8,082 bases of DNA from an uncultured Lachnospiraceae bacterium (GTDB taxonomy: Bacteria; Bacillota; Clostridia; Lachnospirales; Lachnospiraceae): assembly GCA_902803355.1 (NCBI GenBank), contig CADCPP010000061.1:1-8082 (forward strand), in the 5' to 3' direction. The notes beneath the pieces are model-generated. The model was not told the DNA's origin, ran no database searches, and worked only from the letters and a program-made list of their open reading frames with translations. A program made the position numbers and the translations under genes. This document shows positions 1 to 6,124 of the stretch, one piece after another. Position 1 is the first letter of the stretch, and every line of letters starts with the position of its first letter.

Positions 1-1
1 G

Positions 2-469
2 AACGTTCTGTCCAAGACGGCCCACAAGGGTCTGCAGGATGTGGCCATGGTCATCTGGCTGCTGGTCGGCATCGGCATCCTGGTCCGTGCGGTCATGCAC
101 CCGGCCACCAAGGCTGTGCTGCAGCCCATGCTGCAGGCGATCATGCCTACGAGCCGCATTCCGTTCATCCTGTTCTTCGCCCTGCTGGCACCGCTGTCTC
201 TGTACCGCGGCCCGCTGAACCTCTTCGGCATGGGCTCCGGTATCTGCGCGCTGCTTGTTACCGCCGGCATCTACACGCCGCTGCAGGCCATGGGCGGCTT
301 TGTGGCTTGCGAACGTCTGCAGAGCGTCGGCTGCCCGACCAACTCTCAGAACGCCTGGACCTGCTCTTATGTAGGCCTTGATGTCAACGATGTCACCAAG
401 AAGCTGCTGCCTCCTCTGTGGATCATGGCGGCTGCCGGTGCCTGCGTTGCAGGATTCCTGTATCTGTAA
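2..469 (+). CDS. Secondary transporter, C-terminal part (5' truncated by window)
   Basis: The reading frame is open from base 2, so the true start lies upstream; the GTG at 41 and ATG at 47 fall inside the same frame and need not be starts. The visible 155 residues are strongly hydrophobic, with about four membrane-spanning segments: around VAMVIWLLVGIGILV, IPFILFFALLAPLSLY, GICALLVTAGIYTPL and the extreme C-terminus LWIMAAAGACVAGFLYL. Between the last two is a polar stretch with Cys, Asn and Ser residues (CERLQSVGCPTNSQNAW). The shape suits the last helices of an ion-transporter-superfamily secondary permease for an organic anion or sugar acid (gluconate, citrate or NhaC-like types), but I cannot fix the family. 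It stops at TAA 467-469 and is followed by an intrinsic terminator, so it is probably transcribed separately from the downstream operon. It could still import that operon's substrate. Membrane protein: fairly sure. Substrate: unknown. Confidence 0.7.
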   Translation, partial: NVLSKTAHKGLQDVAMVIWLLVGIGILVRAVMHPATKAVLQPMLQAIMPTSRIPFILFFALLAPLSLYRGPLNLFGMGSGICALLVTAGIYTPLQAMGGFVACERLQSVGCPTNSQNAWTCSYVGLDVNDVTKKLLPPLWIMAAAGACVAGFLYL

Positions 470-480
470 CTCATTTTTCC

Positions 481-518
481 GCGGGGTGCGCCTTAGCCGG
501 CGCATCCCCGCTCTTTTT
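481..518 (+). terminator. Intrinsic (Rho-independent) terminator of the transporter gene
   Basis: The arm GCGGGGTGCGCC (481-492) pairs with GGCGCATCCCCGC (499-511) across a six-base loop TTAGCC, giving 12 GC-rich pairs with one bulged A. The run TCTTTTT (512-518) follows directly. It sits 11 bases after the transporter stop codon. There is no matching A-run on the left, so it acts on the + strand only. It separates the transporter from the operon that starts near 649. Confidence 0.9.
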
Positions 519-586
519 GCCGGACTTCTCCCCCGGTCACGGCAGAAAAGAAAAAACGCGAAAAGCGTGGAATCATCATTTGTGGG

Positions 587-652
587 ATGCCGGCCTTCCC
601 AATTCAGAGGAGGGCTGGTCTCTCACGCAATGTGAAAGTGAAACGAAGATGA
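587..652 (+). other. Possible 21-codon leader ORF, stop overlapping the next start
   Basis: ATG at 587 opens a 21-residue frame, MPAFPIQRRAGLSRNVKVKR followed by one more Arg, ending at TGA 650-652. That stop overlaps the ATG (649-651) of the TIM-barrel gene in an ATGA arrangement, which is typical of translational coupling. The peptide is rich in Arg and Lys. The ribosome binding site in front of ATG 587 is poor (GGAA at 569-572 is too far, and GTGGG directly touches the start), which is the main argument against it. Its appeal is that the TIM-barrel gene itself has no good Shine-Dalgarno at normal distance, which coupling would explain. It may be a chance ORF. Confidence 0.25.
590..618 (+). 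promoter_or_regulatory. Leader hairpin burying a Shine-Dalgarno-like GGAGG
   Basis: CCGGCCTTCC (590-599) pairs along its full length with GGAGGGCTGG (609-618), using eight Watson-Crick and two G-U pairs, across the nine-base loop CAATTCAGA. The right arm contains the strongest Shine-Dalgarno-like sequence of this gap (GAGGAGGG, 607-614). That sequence is about 35 bases ahead of the TIM-barrel ATG, too far for direct use. No U-run follows, so this is not a terminator. It may control translation or mRNA stability; I recognise no known riboswitch or T-box in the gap. The pairing is seen directly, the role is inferred. Confidence 0.4.
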
Positions 653-1341
653 AATTTGAAAAGCTTCTGAAAGAAAACCCCTTTACTCTTGTTGTCTCCC
701 TGCCGAACAATCATCTGGATCTGGCCAAGGCTGCGCTGGACGCCGGCGCCGATGCCGTCAAGGTCCATATCAACGTTCTTCATGCCGCAAGCGGCAACCT
801 CTTCGGCGATTTTGAACACAACCGTCCCTTCCTGACAGAGCTGGTGAAGCTTGCCGGGGAAAAGCCCGTGGGTGTAGTCACCGGCGGCGCGGACGCCCAT
901 CTGACCAAAGCCGAGCTGCCCGAATTTGAAGGCATCGGCATCGATTTTATTTCCTGCTACAGCGAACACCTTCCGGTCTTCATGCTGAAATCGCAGAAGC
1001 TGACGAAGATGGTCGCGATCCATGATACCTATGACGAGATCCTCAGCGCCGTTAAGGATTCCGAGATCCAGGTTGTGGAAGCCAGTATCATGAAGACTAC
1101 CGAATACGGAAAACCCTTACGTTATTTTGATGTATTGCAATATCGGAAGATCTGCCAGGCCGTCAAGCAGCCTGTGCTGATCCCTACGCAGAAAGGCATT
1201 CTGCCTGAGGAAGTCTTTGCCCTGAAAGACGCCGGCTGCAAGGCCGTCATGATCGGAGCAAACGTGATGCGTGACCAGAGCGCAGACGCCTGCTACGAAG
1301 CGACCCTGGCCTTCCGCAAGGCTGTCGATGCCCTGAAATAA
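649..1341 (+). CDS. Small (beta/alpha)8-barrel protein, NanE/HisA-like fold, function unassigned
   Basis: A 230-residue protein that reads as a complete TIM barrel. Strand 1 is FTLVVSLP (about 12-19), strand 2 DAVKVHIN, strand 3 KPVGVVTGG, strand 5 KMVAIHD, strand 6 QVVEASIM, strand 7 PVLIPTQKG and strand 8 AVMIGANVM. Gly-rich ends of strands 7 and 8 are the usual phosphate-binding site of ribulose-phosphate-binding barrels such as NanE, HisA and TrpF. Length and fold resemble NanE (ManNAc-6-P 2-epimerase), but the NanE catalytic Lys after strand 3 and Glu on strand 7 are not seen at the matching places (VVTGG and PTQKG), so I do not call it NanE. ATG 649 is chosen because no other start lies in frame nearby and strand 1 begins 11 residues later; its own Shine-Dalgarno is weak. 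The frame is open further upstream, but that stretch does not look like protein. It is first of five tightly spaced genes, probably cytosolic, acting on a phosphorylated sugar or sugar acid. Confidence 0.75.
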   Translation: MKFEKLLKENPFTLVVSLPNNHLDLAKAALDAGADAVKVHINVLHAASGNLFGDFEHNRPFLTELVKLAGEKPVGVVTGGADAHLTKAELPEFEGIGIDFISCYSEHLPVFMLKSQKLTKMVAIHDTYDEILSAVKDSEIQVVEASIMKTTEYGKPLRYFDVLQYRKICQAVKQPVLIPTQKGILPEEVFALKDAGCKAVMIGANVMRDQSADACYEATLAFRKAVDALK

Positions 1342-1354
1342 AAAGGAAAACAGG

Positions 1355-2704
1355 ATGAAAAACTACCGGTGTGATATTGCGGTGATCGGCGGAGGACCCG
1401 CCGGCGTATGCGCAGCGCTTGCTGCGGCAAGAAGCGGGGCGAACGTCCTGATCATCGAACAGTACGGCGTGCTGGGCGGCATGTCCACCATGGGACAGGT
1501 CGCGCCCTGGATGACGTTCCACGACATGAACGGCGTTCAGGTGGTCAGGGGCATTGCCCAGGAGATCGTTGACCGTCTGAGTGAGAGGGGCATGTGCCGC
1601 GGGCATGTGCGCGATACCATGGGCGAGACCTGGAGCGTGACCCCCTTCGACAACGAAGGCTTAAAGCTCGTGCTTGCGGAGATGTGCTGCGAGGCAGGCG
1701 TCTCGCTGCTGTTCCATACCTTTGTCTTCGGCGTGGAGACCGAAGGCGGCCGCATCAGTGCGCTGAAGGCCGCCAATAAGGACGGAGAAGTCCGCATCTG
1801 CGCGAGGGTCTATATCGACGCGAGCGGCGACGGCGACATCTTTGCCATGAGCGGCTGCTCTATGGAAAAAGGCCGCGAAGGCGACCACCTGATGCAGCCC
1901 TGCACCACGAACTTCTCCATGTACAATGTGGACTTTGCGAAGATCCGCGATTTCATGCTGGCGCATCCGGAGGATTTCCACGACAAGACGGATATGACCG
2001 CCATGCGCGAGGAAGGTGCCCTGCCTGACTGTGTTTCCGGCTTCTTTGAGGAGTGGAAGCGCGGACAGGAAGAGCTGGACATGCATATCCTGCGCGAGAG
2101 AATCCTCTTTTTCCGCGGGATCCGGGACGATATCGCGACCGTCAATACGACCCGTCTGACGCAGGTCGACTGCACCGACGCGGACTCCATGAGCAACGCC
2201 GAGGTGGAGCTGAGAAAGCAGGTCTATCAGGTCGCCGAGCTGCTGAAGAAGTATGTGCCCGGTTTCGAAAAGGCGGAGATCCTCGGCGTGGCTCCTGTGG
2301 TCGGCATCCGCGAAGGCAGACGCCTTGTGGGCCGGTATGTCCTGACCGGCGATGATCTGCGTGCGGCAAGACGCTTCCCGGATGATATTGCGGTCTACGG
2401 CTATCCGATCGACCAGCATCACCCGGACGACGCAGGCTTTACGCAGTCCACGGTCGCGGCTTACGGGATCCCGTACCGCACGCTCCTTCCGAAGGAGATC
2501 GACAATCTGCTGGTCGCCGGCCGCTGCATCTCCTGCGACCGCGAAGCCCAGAGCTCACTGCGCACCACGCCTGGCGTCATGGCGATCGGCGAAGCCGCCG
2601 GCGCTGCCGCCGCCGAAGCCGTGAAGGCGGATATCCCGCTGGATCAGGTCGACGTGAAAGCACTGCAGGCGCTGCTGAAGTCCCGCGGCGCGTATCTGGA
2701 CTGA
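1355..2704 (+). CDS. FAD-dependent oxidoreductase (FAD_oxidored family)
   Basis: A 449-residue soluble flavoprotein. The N-terminus carries the Rossmann dinucleotide motif GGGPAG (residues 12-17), the ribose-binding acid E35 at the end of strand 2, and GVLGGMST (38-45), which is typical of the FAD_oxidored group (PF12831). A second flavin-contact motif, DASGDGD, is at 155-161. The C-terminal part has the usual NLLVAGRCISCDREAQSS (from residue 384) and GVMAIGEAAGAAAA segment closing over the flavin. Length is normal and there is no signal peptide or membrane helix. The start ATG 1355 has AAGG about 8 bases upstream and lies 13 bases after the TIM-barrel stop, so the two genes are surely co-transcribed. 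Members of this family are common in clostridial and Bacteroidetes sugar loci, usually without known substrate. In this operon it may oxidise a hydroxyl, amine or ring position of an amino sugar or derivative. Family call is firm; substrate is unknown. Confidence 0.88.
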   Translation: MKNYRCDIAVIGGGPAGVCAALAAARSGANVLIIEQYGVLGGMSTMGQVAPWMTFHDMNGVQVVRGIAQEIVDRLSERGMCRGHVRDTMGETWSVTPFDNEGLKLVLAEMCCEAGVSLLFHTFVFGVETEGGRISALKAANKDGEVRICARVYIDASGDGDIFAMSGCSMEKGREGDHLMQPCTTNFSMYNVDFAKIRDFMLAHPEDFHDKTDMTAMREEGALPDCVSGFFEEWKRGQEELDMHILRERILFFRGIRDDIATVNTTRLTQVDCTDADSMSNAEVELRKQVYQVAELLKKYVPGFEKAEILGVAPVVGIREGRRLVGRYVLTGDDLRAARRFPDDIAVYGYPIDQHHPDDAGFTQSTVAAYGIPYRTLLPKEIDNLLVAGRCISCDREAQSSLRTTPGVMAIGEAAGAAAAEAVKADIPLDQVDVKALQALLKSRGAYLD

Positions 2705-2725
2705 AAAACTGCTGAAAAGGACAAG

Positions 2726-3733
2726 ATGATGTACCGAATCGCCATCGTGGGCGCCGGTGCTGCCGCCGCCCTGCATGCCAGAGCCATACAGGAACTGGAT
2801 AACGCCATGCTCTGTGCGGTATGCGACAGCCTGCCTGAGGCTGCCGAGCGCTTTGCCAATACCTGGTCCTGCGCGCCTTATACCTCGCCGGACGAGCTCA
2901 TCCGGCAGGAAAAACCGGATGTGGCCATCCTCAGCGTTCCGGTCTTTCTGCACGGCGAATATGCCGAGCGTTTTGCCGCCTCCGGCGTGCATGTCCTTTG
3001 CGAAAAACCGATCGAGATGGACGCGGAGCGGGCGCTGCGCCTGATCCGTGCCCGTGATGAGGGCGGCGTCAAAATGATGATCGGCCACGTGGTCCGTTTC
3101 TGGCCCGGCTATGCCGAGATCAGGGACATGATGGATCGCGGGGAGCTTGGGGACATTCTTTCCGCCGTCTTCAGCAGGGCTTCTCAGGTCCCCGCGCGCG
3201 GCGGCTGGATCCTTGATCCCGAAAGGGGCCGCGGGGCGATCCAGGATATGCTGATCCATGATACCGATTTCCTGCATTATCTCTTCGGGAACGTCGCCTC
3301 GGTCTATACCCTTGCCGCAAAGGATGATACCGGCTGCTACGATCATGTCACGGCGAACCTCCGTTTTGAAAACGGCACGATCGCCACGGCGCTCGCGTCC
3401 TTTACCTTAAAGGACAATGCCTACCCGTTTACGACGAGGTACCGGATCTGTGGGACGAAGGCGACCCTCGAATATAGCTACCGGGCAGCCGTTCTGGATA
3501 TCCAGGCAGGGCCGCAGGCGGAATGGTTCATCTGCAGAAAAGGCGGACAGCCCGAGCCGCTTAAGATCCCGCAGCGCAACGCCTACGCGGCGCAGCTTTC
3601 CTATTTTCTTGACTGCATCAGAGAAGACCGGGCTCCCGTGCTCGGCAGTCTTGAAAGCGCAAGGGAGAGCATCCGTATCCTGGATATGATCCGGGCCTCC
3701 GCCGAAAGCGGGGAGATCGTCCGGGAAAACTGA
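2726..3733 (+). CDS. Gfo/Idh/MocA-family NAD(P)-dependent dehydrogenase (first copy)
   Basis: A 335-residue two-domain oxidoreductase. The N-terminal Rossmann domain starts YRIAIVGAGAAAALHARAI; the nucleotide motif GAGAAA (9-14) has Ala where GxGxxG has its third Gly. The family's CEKPIE motif with the catalytic Lys K94 is at 92-97. The C-terminal sheet domain carries HDTDFLHYLFG (H178, D181), the usual substrate-side His/Asp pair. Two adjacent ATGs (2726 and 2729) are possible starts; AAGGA at 2717-2721 is 4 bases from the first and 7 from the second, so 2729 may be the true start. The gap to the FAD gene is 21 bases. Family members oxidise or reduce sugars, inositols and amino-sugar derivatives. 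It differs clearly from the second copy at 3781, so this is not a recent duplication. Possible roles include sugar 3-dehydrogenase chemistry or a NanOx-like step; the sequence does not decide. Confidence 0.88.
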   Translation: MMYRIAIVGAGAAAALHARAIQELDNAMLCAVCDSLPEAAERFANTWSCAPYTSPDELIRQEKPDVAILSVPVFLHGEYAERFAASGVHVLCEKPIEMDAERALRLIRARDEGGVKMMIGHVVRFWPGYAEIRDMMDRGELGDILSAVFSRASQVPARGGWILDPERGRGAIQDMLIHDTDFLHYLFGNVASVYTLAAKDDTGCYDHVTANLRFENGTIATALASFTLKDNAYPFTTRYRICGTKATLEYSYRAAVLDIQAGPQAEWFICRKGGQPEPLKIPQRNAYAAQLSYFLDCIREDRAPVLGSLESARESIRILDMIRASAESGEIVREN

Positions 3734-3737
3734 ATCT

Positions 3738-3751
3738 GTTTGATATCAAAC
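3738..3751. promoter_or_regulatory. Perfect 14-base palindrome between the two dehydrogenase genes
   Basis: GTTTGATATCAAAC reads the same on both strands. It lies in a short AT-rich gap of an otherwise GC-rich region, five bases after the stop of the first dehydrogenase and about 17 bases before the AGGAGG of the second. It could be an operator for a dimeric regulator or a small mRNA structure. A TTGATA inside it resembles a -35 box, but any matching -10 would run into the ribosome binding site, so I do not call a promoter. Confidence 0.35.
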
Positions 3752-3780
3752 CTTATCTCAATATATCAGGAGGACATCAG

Positions 3781-4776
3781 ATGTCTATCAAAGTTGCCGT
3801 CATCGGCATGGGGCAGATGGGGACCCATCACGCCAACAACTACCGGAAGATCCCGCAGGTCGAGCTCTATGCCTGCTGCGAATGGAACGACAAACGCCGC
3901 GCCGAAGTGGCCGAGGAATACGGCTGCAAGGTCTTCAAGGATTACAAGGAATGCCTTGCGGATCCGGAGATCGACGCCGTCAGCATCGTGCTTCCGGACA
4001 ACATGCACCGCGAGGCCGTGGAATATGCCGTAAAGTACGGCAAACATATCCTGCTGGAAAAGCCTCTCGCCAAAGAACTGGAAGACGGCAAAGCGCTGTA
4101 TGAACTGACGAAGGACTACGACAAGGTCTTTACCGTCGGCTTCCTGCTGCGCTATGACTACCGCTTCGCGGCGATCAAGGAGGCACTGGAGAAGAAGGAG
4201 CTTGGCGACATCATCCATATCTACGCCCGCCGCAACAGCCCGATCGTCGGCCCGCGCCGCTATATCGGCGCCTCGGACCTGTCCATGCACGTCATGATCC
4301 ATGACATCGACTACATCAACTGGTTCATGGGCTGCAAGCCGGTCAGCGTGTTCGCGAAGGGGCGCAGCGTGCTGCTGGCGGAGCATAACATGAAGGACGT
4401 GATCTACGCGATCGTCACCTACGAGAACGGCGCCATTGCCAATCTCGAGGCCTGCTGGGTGCTGCCGGAAAATTCGCCGACCATCATCGATGACCGCTGC
4501 GAGATCGTGACTACGAACGGCGTGGCTTACGTGGAACCCTGCGACAAGGGCATCAAGTTCGTCACACCGCAGAAGATCCTCTATCCGGACAGCCGCCACT
4601 GGAATTATGTGAACGGCCTGCCGCAGGGTGATCTTTCCGAAGAGATCATGGGCTTTATCAACTGCGTGGCCAACGGCAAAAAGCCGGTGGTAAATGTGGG
4701 CGAAGCCTACCTGGCGCTTCAGGTGGTCGATGCGATCGAGCGCTCGATGAAAGAAGGAAAAGAAGTCACGCTGTAA
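3781..4776 (+). CDS. Gfo/Idh/MocA-family NAD(P)-dependent dehydrogenase (second copy)
   Basis: A 331-residue protein of standard family length. The Rossmann motif GMGQMG (9-14) is canonical. The catalytic-lysine motif LEKPLAKEL has K94. The second domain has the substrate-side motif HDIDYINWFMG (H174, D177). A basic segment, ARRNSPIVGPRRYIG, before it may contact an acidic or phosphorylated substrate. The start ATG 3781 has a strong AGGAGGA at 3768-3774, better than any other in the operon except the AGE gene, suggesting it is made at higher level. It lies 47 bases after the first dehydrogenase. A pair of Gfo/Idh/MocA enzymes in one operon can serve as an oxidise-then-reduce pair around a keto intermediate, as known for 3-keto-glycoside pathways, or act on two substrates. 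Relatives include sugar, inositol and sialic-acid-derivative dehydrogenases. Family is firm, substrate unknown. Confidence 0.9.
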   Translation: MSIKVAVIGMGQMGTHHANNYRKIPQVELYACCEWNDKRRAEVAEEYGCKVFKDYKECLADPEIDAVSIVLPDNMHREAVEYAVKYGKHILLEKPLAKELEDGKALYELTKDYDKVFTVGFLLRYDYRFAAIKEALEKKELGDIIHIYARRNSPIVGPRRYIGASDLSMHVMIHDIDYINWFMGCKPVSVFAKGRSVLLAEHNMKDVIYAIVTYENGAIANLEACWVLPENSPTIIDDRCEIVTTNGVAYVEPCDKGIKFVTPQKILYPDSRHWNYVNGLPQGDLSEEIMGFINCVANGKKPVVNVGEAYLALQVVDAIERSMKEGKEVTL

Positions 4777-4783
4777 CGCAGCG

Positions 4784-4810
4784 GGATGAGGCCTGCCGGA
4801 TGAGGCAGGC
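4784..4810 (+). repeat. Short direct repeat with internal hairpin ahead of the epimerase gene
   Basis: GGATGAGGC occurs twice, at 4784-4792 and 4798-4806, with a 14-base period. GCCTGCC (4791-4797) and GGCAGGC (4804-4810) form a perfect seven-base-pair stem around GGATGA. No U-run follows, so it is unlikely to terminate transcription. It may be an RNA stability or processing element in the 66-base gap, or a chance slippage product. Confidence 0.4.
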
Positions 4811-4842
4811 AGGACAAGAGCAGCAGGAGGAGGCGAGTCGTT

Positions 4843-6045
4843 ATGGACCGCAATAAACTGGCCGAGAGCCGCGTATGGATCCGGGAAGAACTGGAACGCT
4901 GCGTGAATTTCTGGCTGAAGAACGGAATGGATCCGGTAAACGGCGGGGTATATACCTGCCTGGACCGGACGGGAAAGGTCTTTTCCACGGATAAAAGCGT
5001 ATGGATGCAGGGCCGCTGCGGCTGGATCTTTGCCTGGCTGTGCCGCGCATACGGCGTGAAGGAGGAATGGCTTGCGGCGTCGAAAAGCTGCCTGGACTTC
5101 ATGGAGGCGCACTGCCTGAACCATGAGGCCGGGGACCGGATGTATTTTACCGTGACGGCAGAAGGAAGACCGCTGCGCCAGCGCCGCTATTATTTTTCCG
5201 AGGCCTTTTATGCCATGGCCAATGCCGAATACTACGGCGTGACGGGTGATACGGTCTGTCTGGAGCGCGCCCGCAGAGCGTATGAGCTCTACTGGGATCT
5301 TGCGCACGGCATGAAGGATCCGACCGGGCTCGGCCCGAAAACGATCCCGGAGACCAGAAGCGGCCGTGCCTTCGGCATCCCGATGATCTATCTGAATGTG
5401 ACCAGCGTGATGATGCGCAGCGATCCGGAGCGGAAAGCCCTTTATGAAGAGCGGGCGGCAGCCTGCGTGGAGGAGATCTTCCGCTACCATGTGAAGGATG
5501 AGCTTGGCTGCATCCTGGAGAACGTCGGTCCGGACGGCGAGGCAAGGCTGGACTTCACGGAAGGCAGGATCGTCAATCCCGGCCATGATATCGAGGGTGT
5601 CTGGTTCATGCTGGAACAGGCGAAACGGACGAATGACGCGGCGCTTGTGAAAAAGGCGGAGACGATCTTCACCCGCGCGATCGAAGCCGGCTGGGATAAG
5701 GAATACGGCGGACTGCTGTATTTTATCGACGCGAAGGGCTGCCCGCCCGAGGCTTACGAGCACGATATGAAGCTCTGGTGGCCGCATGATGAGATCCTCA
5801 TTTCTTCGCTCATGCTCTACCGCGACACGGGAAAAGAAGAGTATCTGGACTGGTTCTACAAAACGCTGGACTACTGCAAAACGTACTTTTCCGATCCGGA
5901 ATACGGCGAGTGGTACGGCTATCTGAGGCGCGACGGCAAGCCGACCGAGCCGCCCTGCAAGGGCTCGACCTTCAAAGGCCCCTTCCACCTGCCGCGCATG
6001 CTCAGCATGGTGGACCTCATGATGGGAGAGATCCTGGGAGAATAA
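4843..6045 (+). CDS. N-acylglucosamine 2-epimerase (AGE / renin-binding-protein type)
   Basis: A 400-residue (alpha/alpha)6-barrel enzyme expected to interconvert N-acetylmannosamine and N-acetylglucosamine in the cytosol, often with ATP as allosteric activator. Motifs match, in order, what I recall of mammalian renin-binding protein: GGVYTCLDRTGKV, VWMQGRCGWIFAW, FSEAFYAMA, VPM-like IPMIYLNV, NPGHDIEGVWF with the predicted catalytic H248, KLWWPHDE (310-317, H315), DPEYGEWYGYL, and FKGPFHLPRM with the second predicted catalytic His H382. Length is close to the family's usual 390-430 residues. ATG 4843 has an excellent AGGAGGAGG at 4825-4833. It is the last gene before the hairpin terminator at 6054 and is followed by nagA, which fits a route from ManNAc to GlcNAc to GlcNAc-6-P to GlcN-6-P. 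A related sugar such as another 2-acylamino sugar or a cellobiose-type 2-epimerase activity cannot be excluded, but the RnBP-like motifs favour AGE. Confidence 0.9.
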   Translation: MDRNKLAESRVWIREELERCVNFWLKNGMDPVNGGVYTCLDRTGKVFSTDKSVWMQGRCGWIFAWLCRAYGVKEEWLAASKSCLDFMEAHCLNHEAGDRMYFTVTAEGRPLRQRRYYFSEAFYAMANAEYYGVTGDTVCLERARRAYELYWDLAHGMKDPTGLGPKTIPETRSGRAFGIPMIYLNVTSVMMRSDPERKALYEERAAACVEEIFRYHVKDELGCILENVGPDGEARLDFTEGRIVNPGHDIEGVWFMLEQAKRTNDAALVKKAETIFTRAIEAGWDKEYGGLLYFIDAKGCPPEAYEHDMKLWWPHDEILISSLMLYRDTGKEEYLDWFYKTLDYCKTYFSDPEYGEWYGYLRRDGKPTEPPCKGSTFKGPFHLPRMLSMVDLMMGEILGE

Positions 6046-6053
6046 ATGTGATC

Positions 6054-6083
6054 TGCCGCCGGTCTTCCGGCGGCATTCATTTT
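6054..6083 (+). terminator. Intrinsic terminator after the epimerase gene
   Basis: TGCCGCCGG (6054-6062) and CCGGCGGCA (6067-6075) form a perfect nine-base-pair stem closed by the tetraloop TCTT, followed by TTCATTTT (6076-6083). It starts eight bases after the epimerase stop. The U-run is interrupted, so some read-through into nagA is likely. A weaker five-pair stem, CCCGC/GCGGG (6088-6105), follows just before the nagA ribosome binding site. Confidence 0.75.
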
Positions 6084-6124
6084 AACACCCGCACGGGGAG
6101 GCGGGAGATAAGGAAGCAAACAAG

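Noticed and set aside
519..600. Promoter for the five-gene operon
   Set aside because: I looked for -35/-10 pairs with 16-18-base spacing and found none convincing; the operon promoter remains unlocated in this gap.
418..648. Upstream extension of the TIM-barrel frame to ATG 418
   Set aside because: The extension would overlap the transporter gene and run through its terminator, and it reads as Cys/Arg-rich noise. ATG 649 fits the start of barrel strand 1.
649..1341. Annotation as NanE (ManNAc-6-P 2-epimerase)
   Set aside because: Fold and context fit, but the known catalytic Lys and Glu are not at the expected strands, so the name would be unsupported.
3741..3769. Internal promoter (TTGATA, then TATCAG after 17 bases) before the second dehydrogenase
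   Set aside because: The -10 match is poor and overlaps the AGGAGG, so a transcript would start without its ribosome binding site.
3766..5988. Very long open frame on the minus strand (740 codons) opposite the second dehydrogenase and the AGE gene
   Set aside because: It is antisense to two well-recognised genes, spans the gap between them, and its translation is a His/Arg/Ala/Asp-rich composition with no domain motif. Such shadows are common in GC-rich coding DNA.
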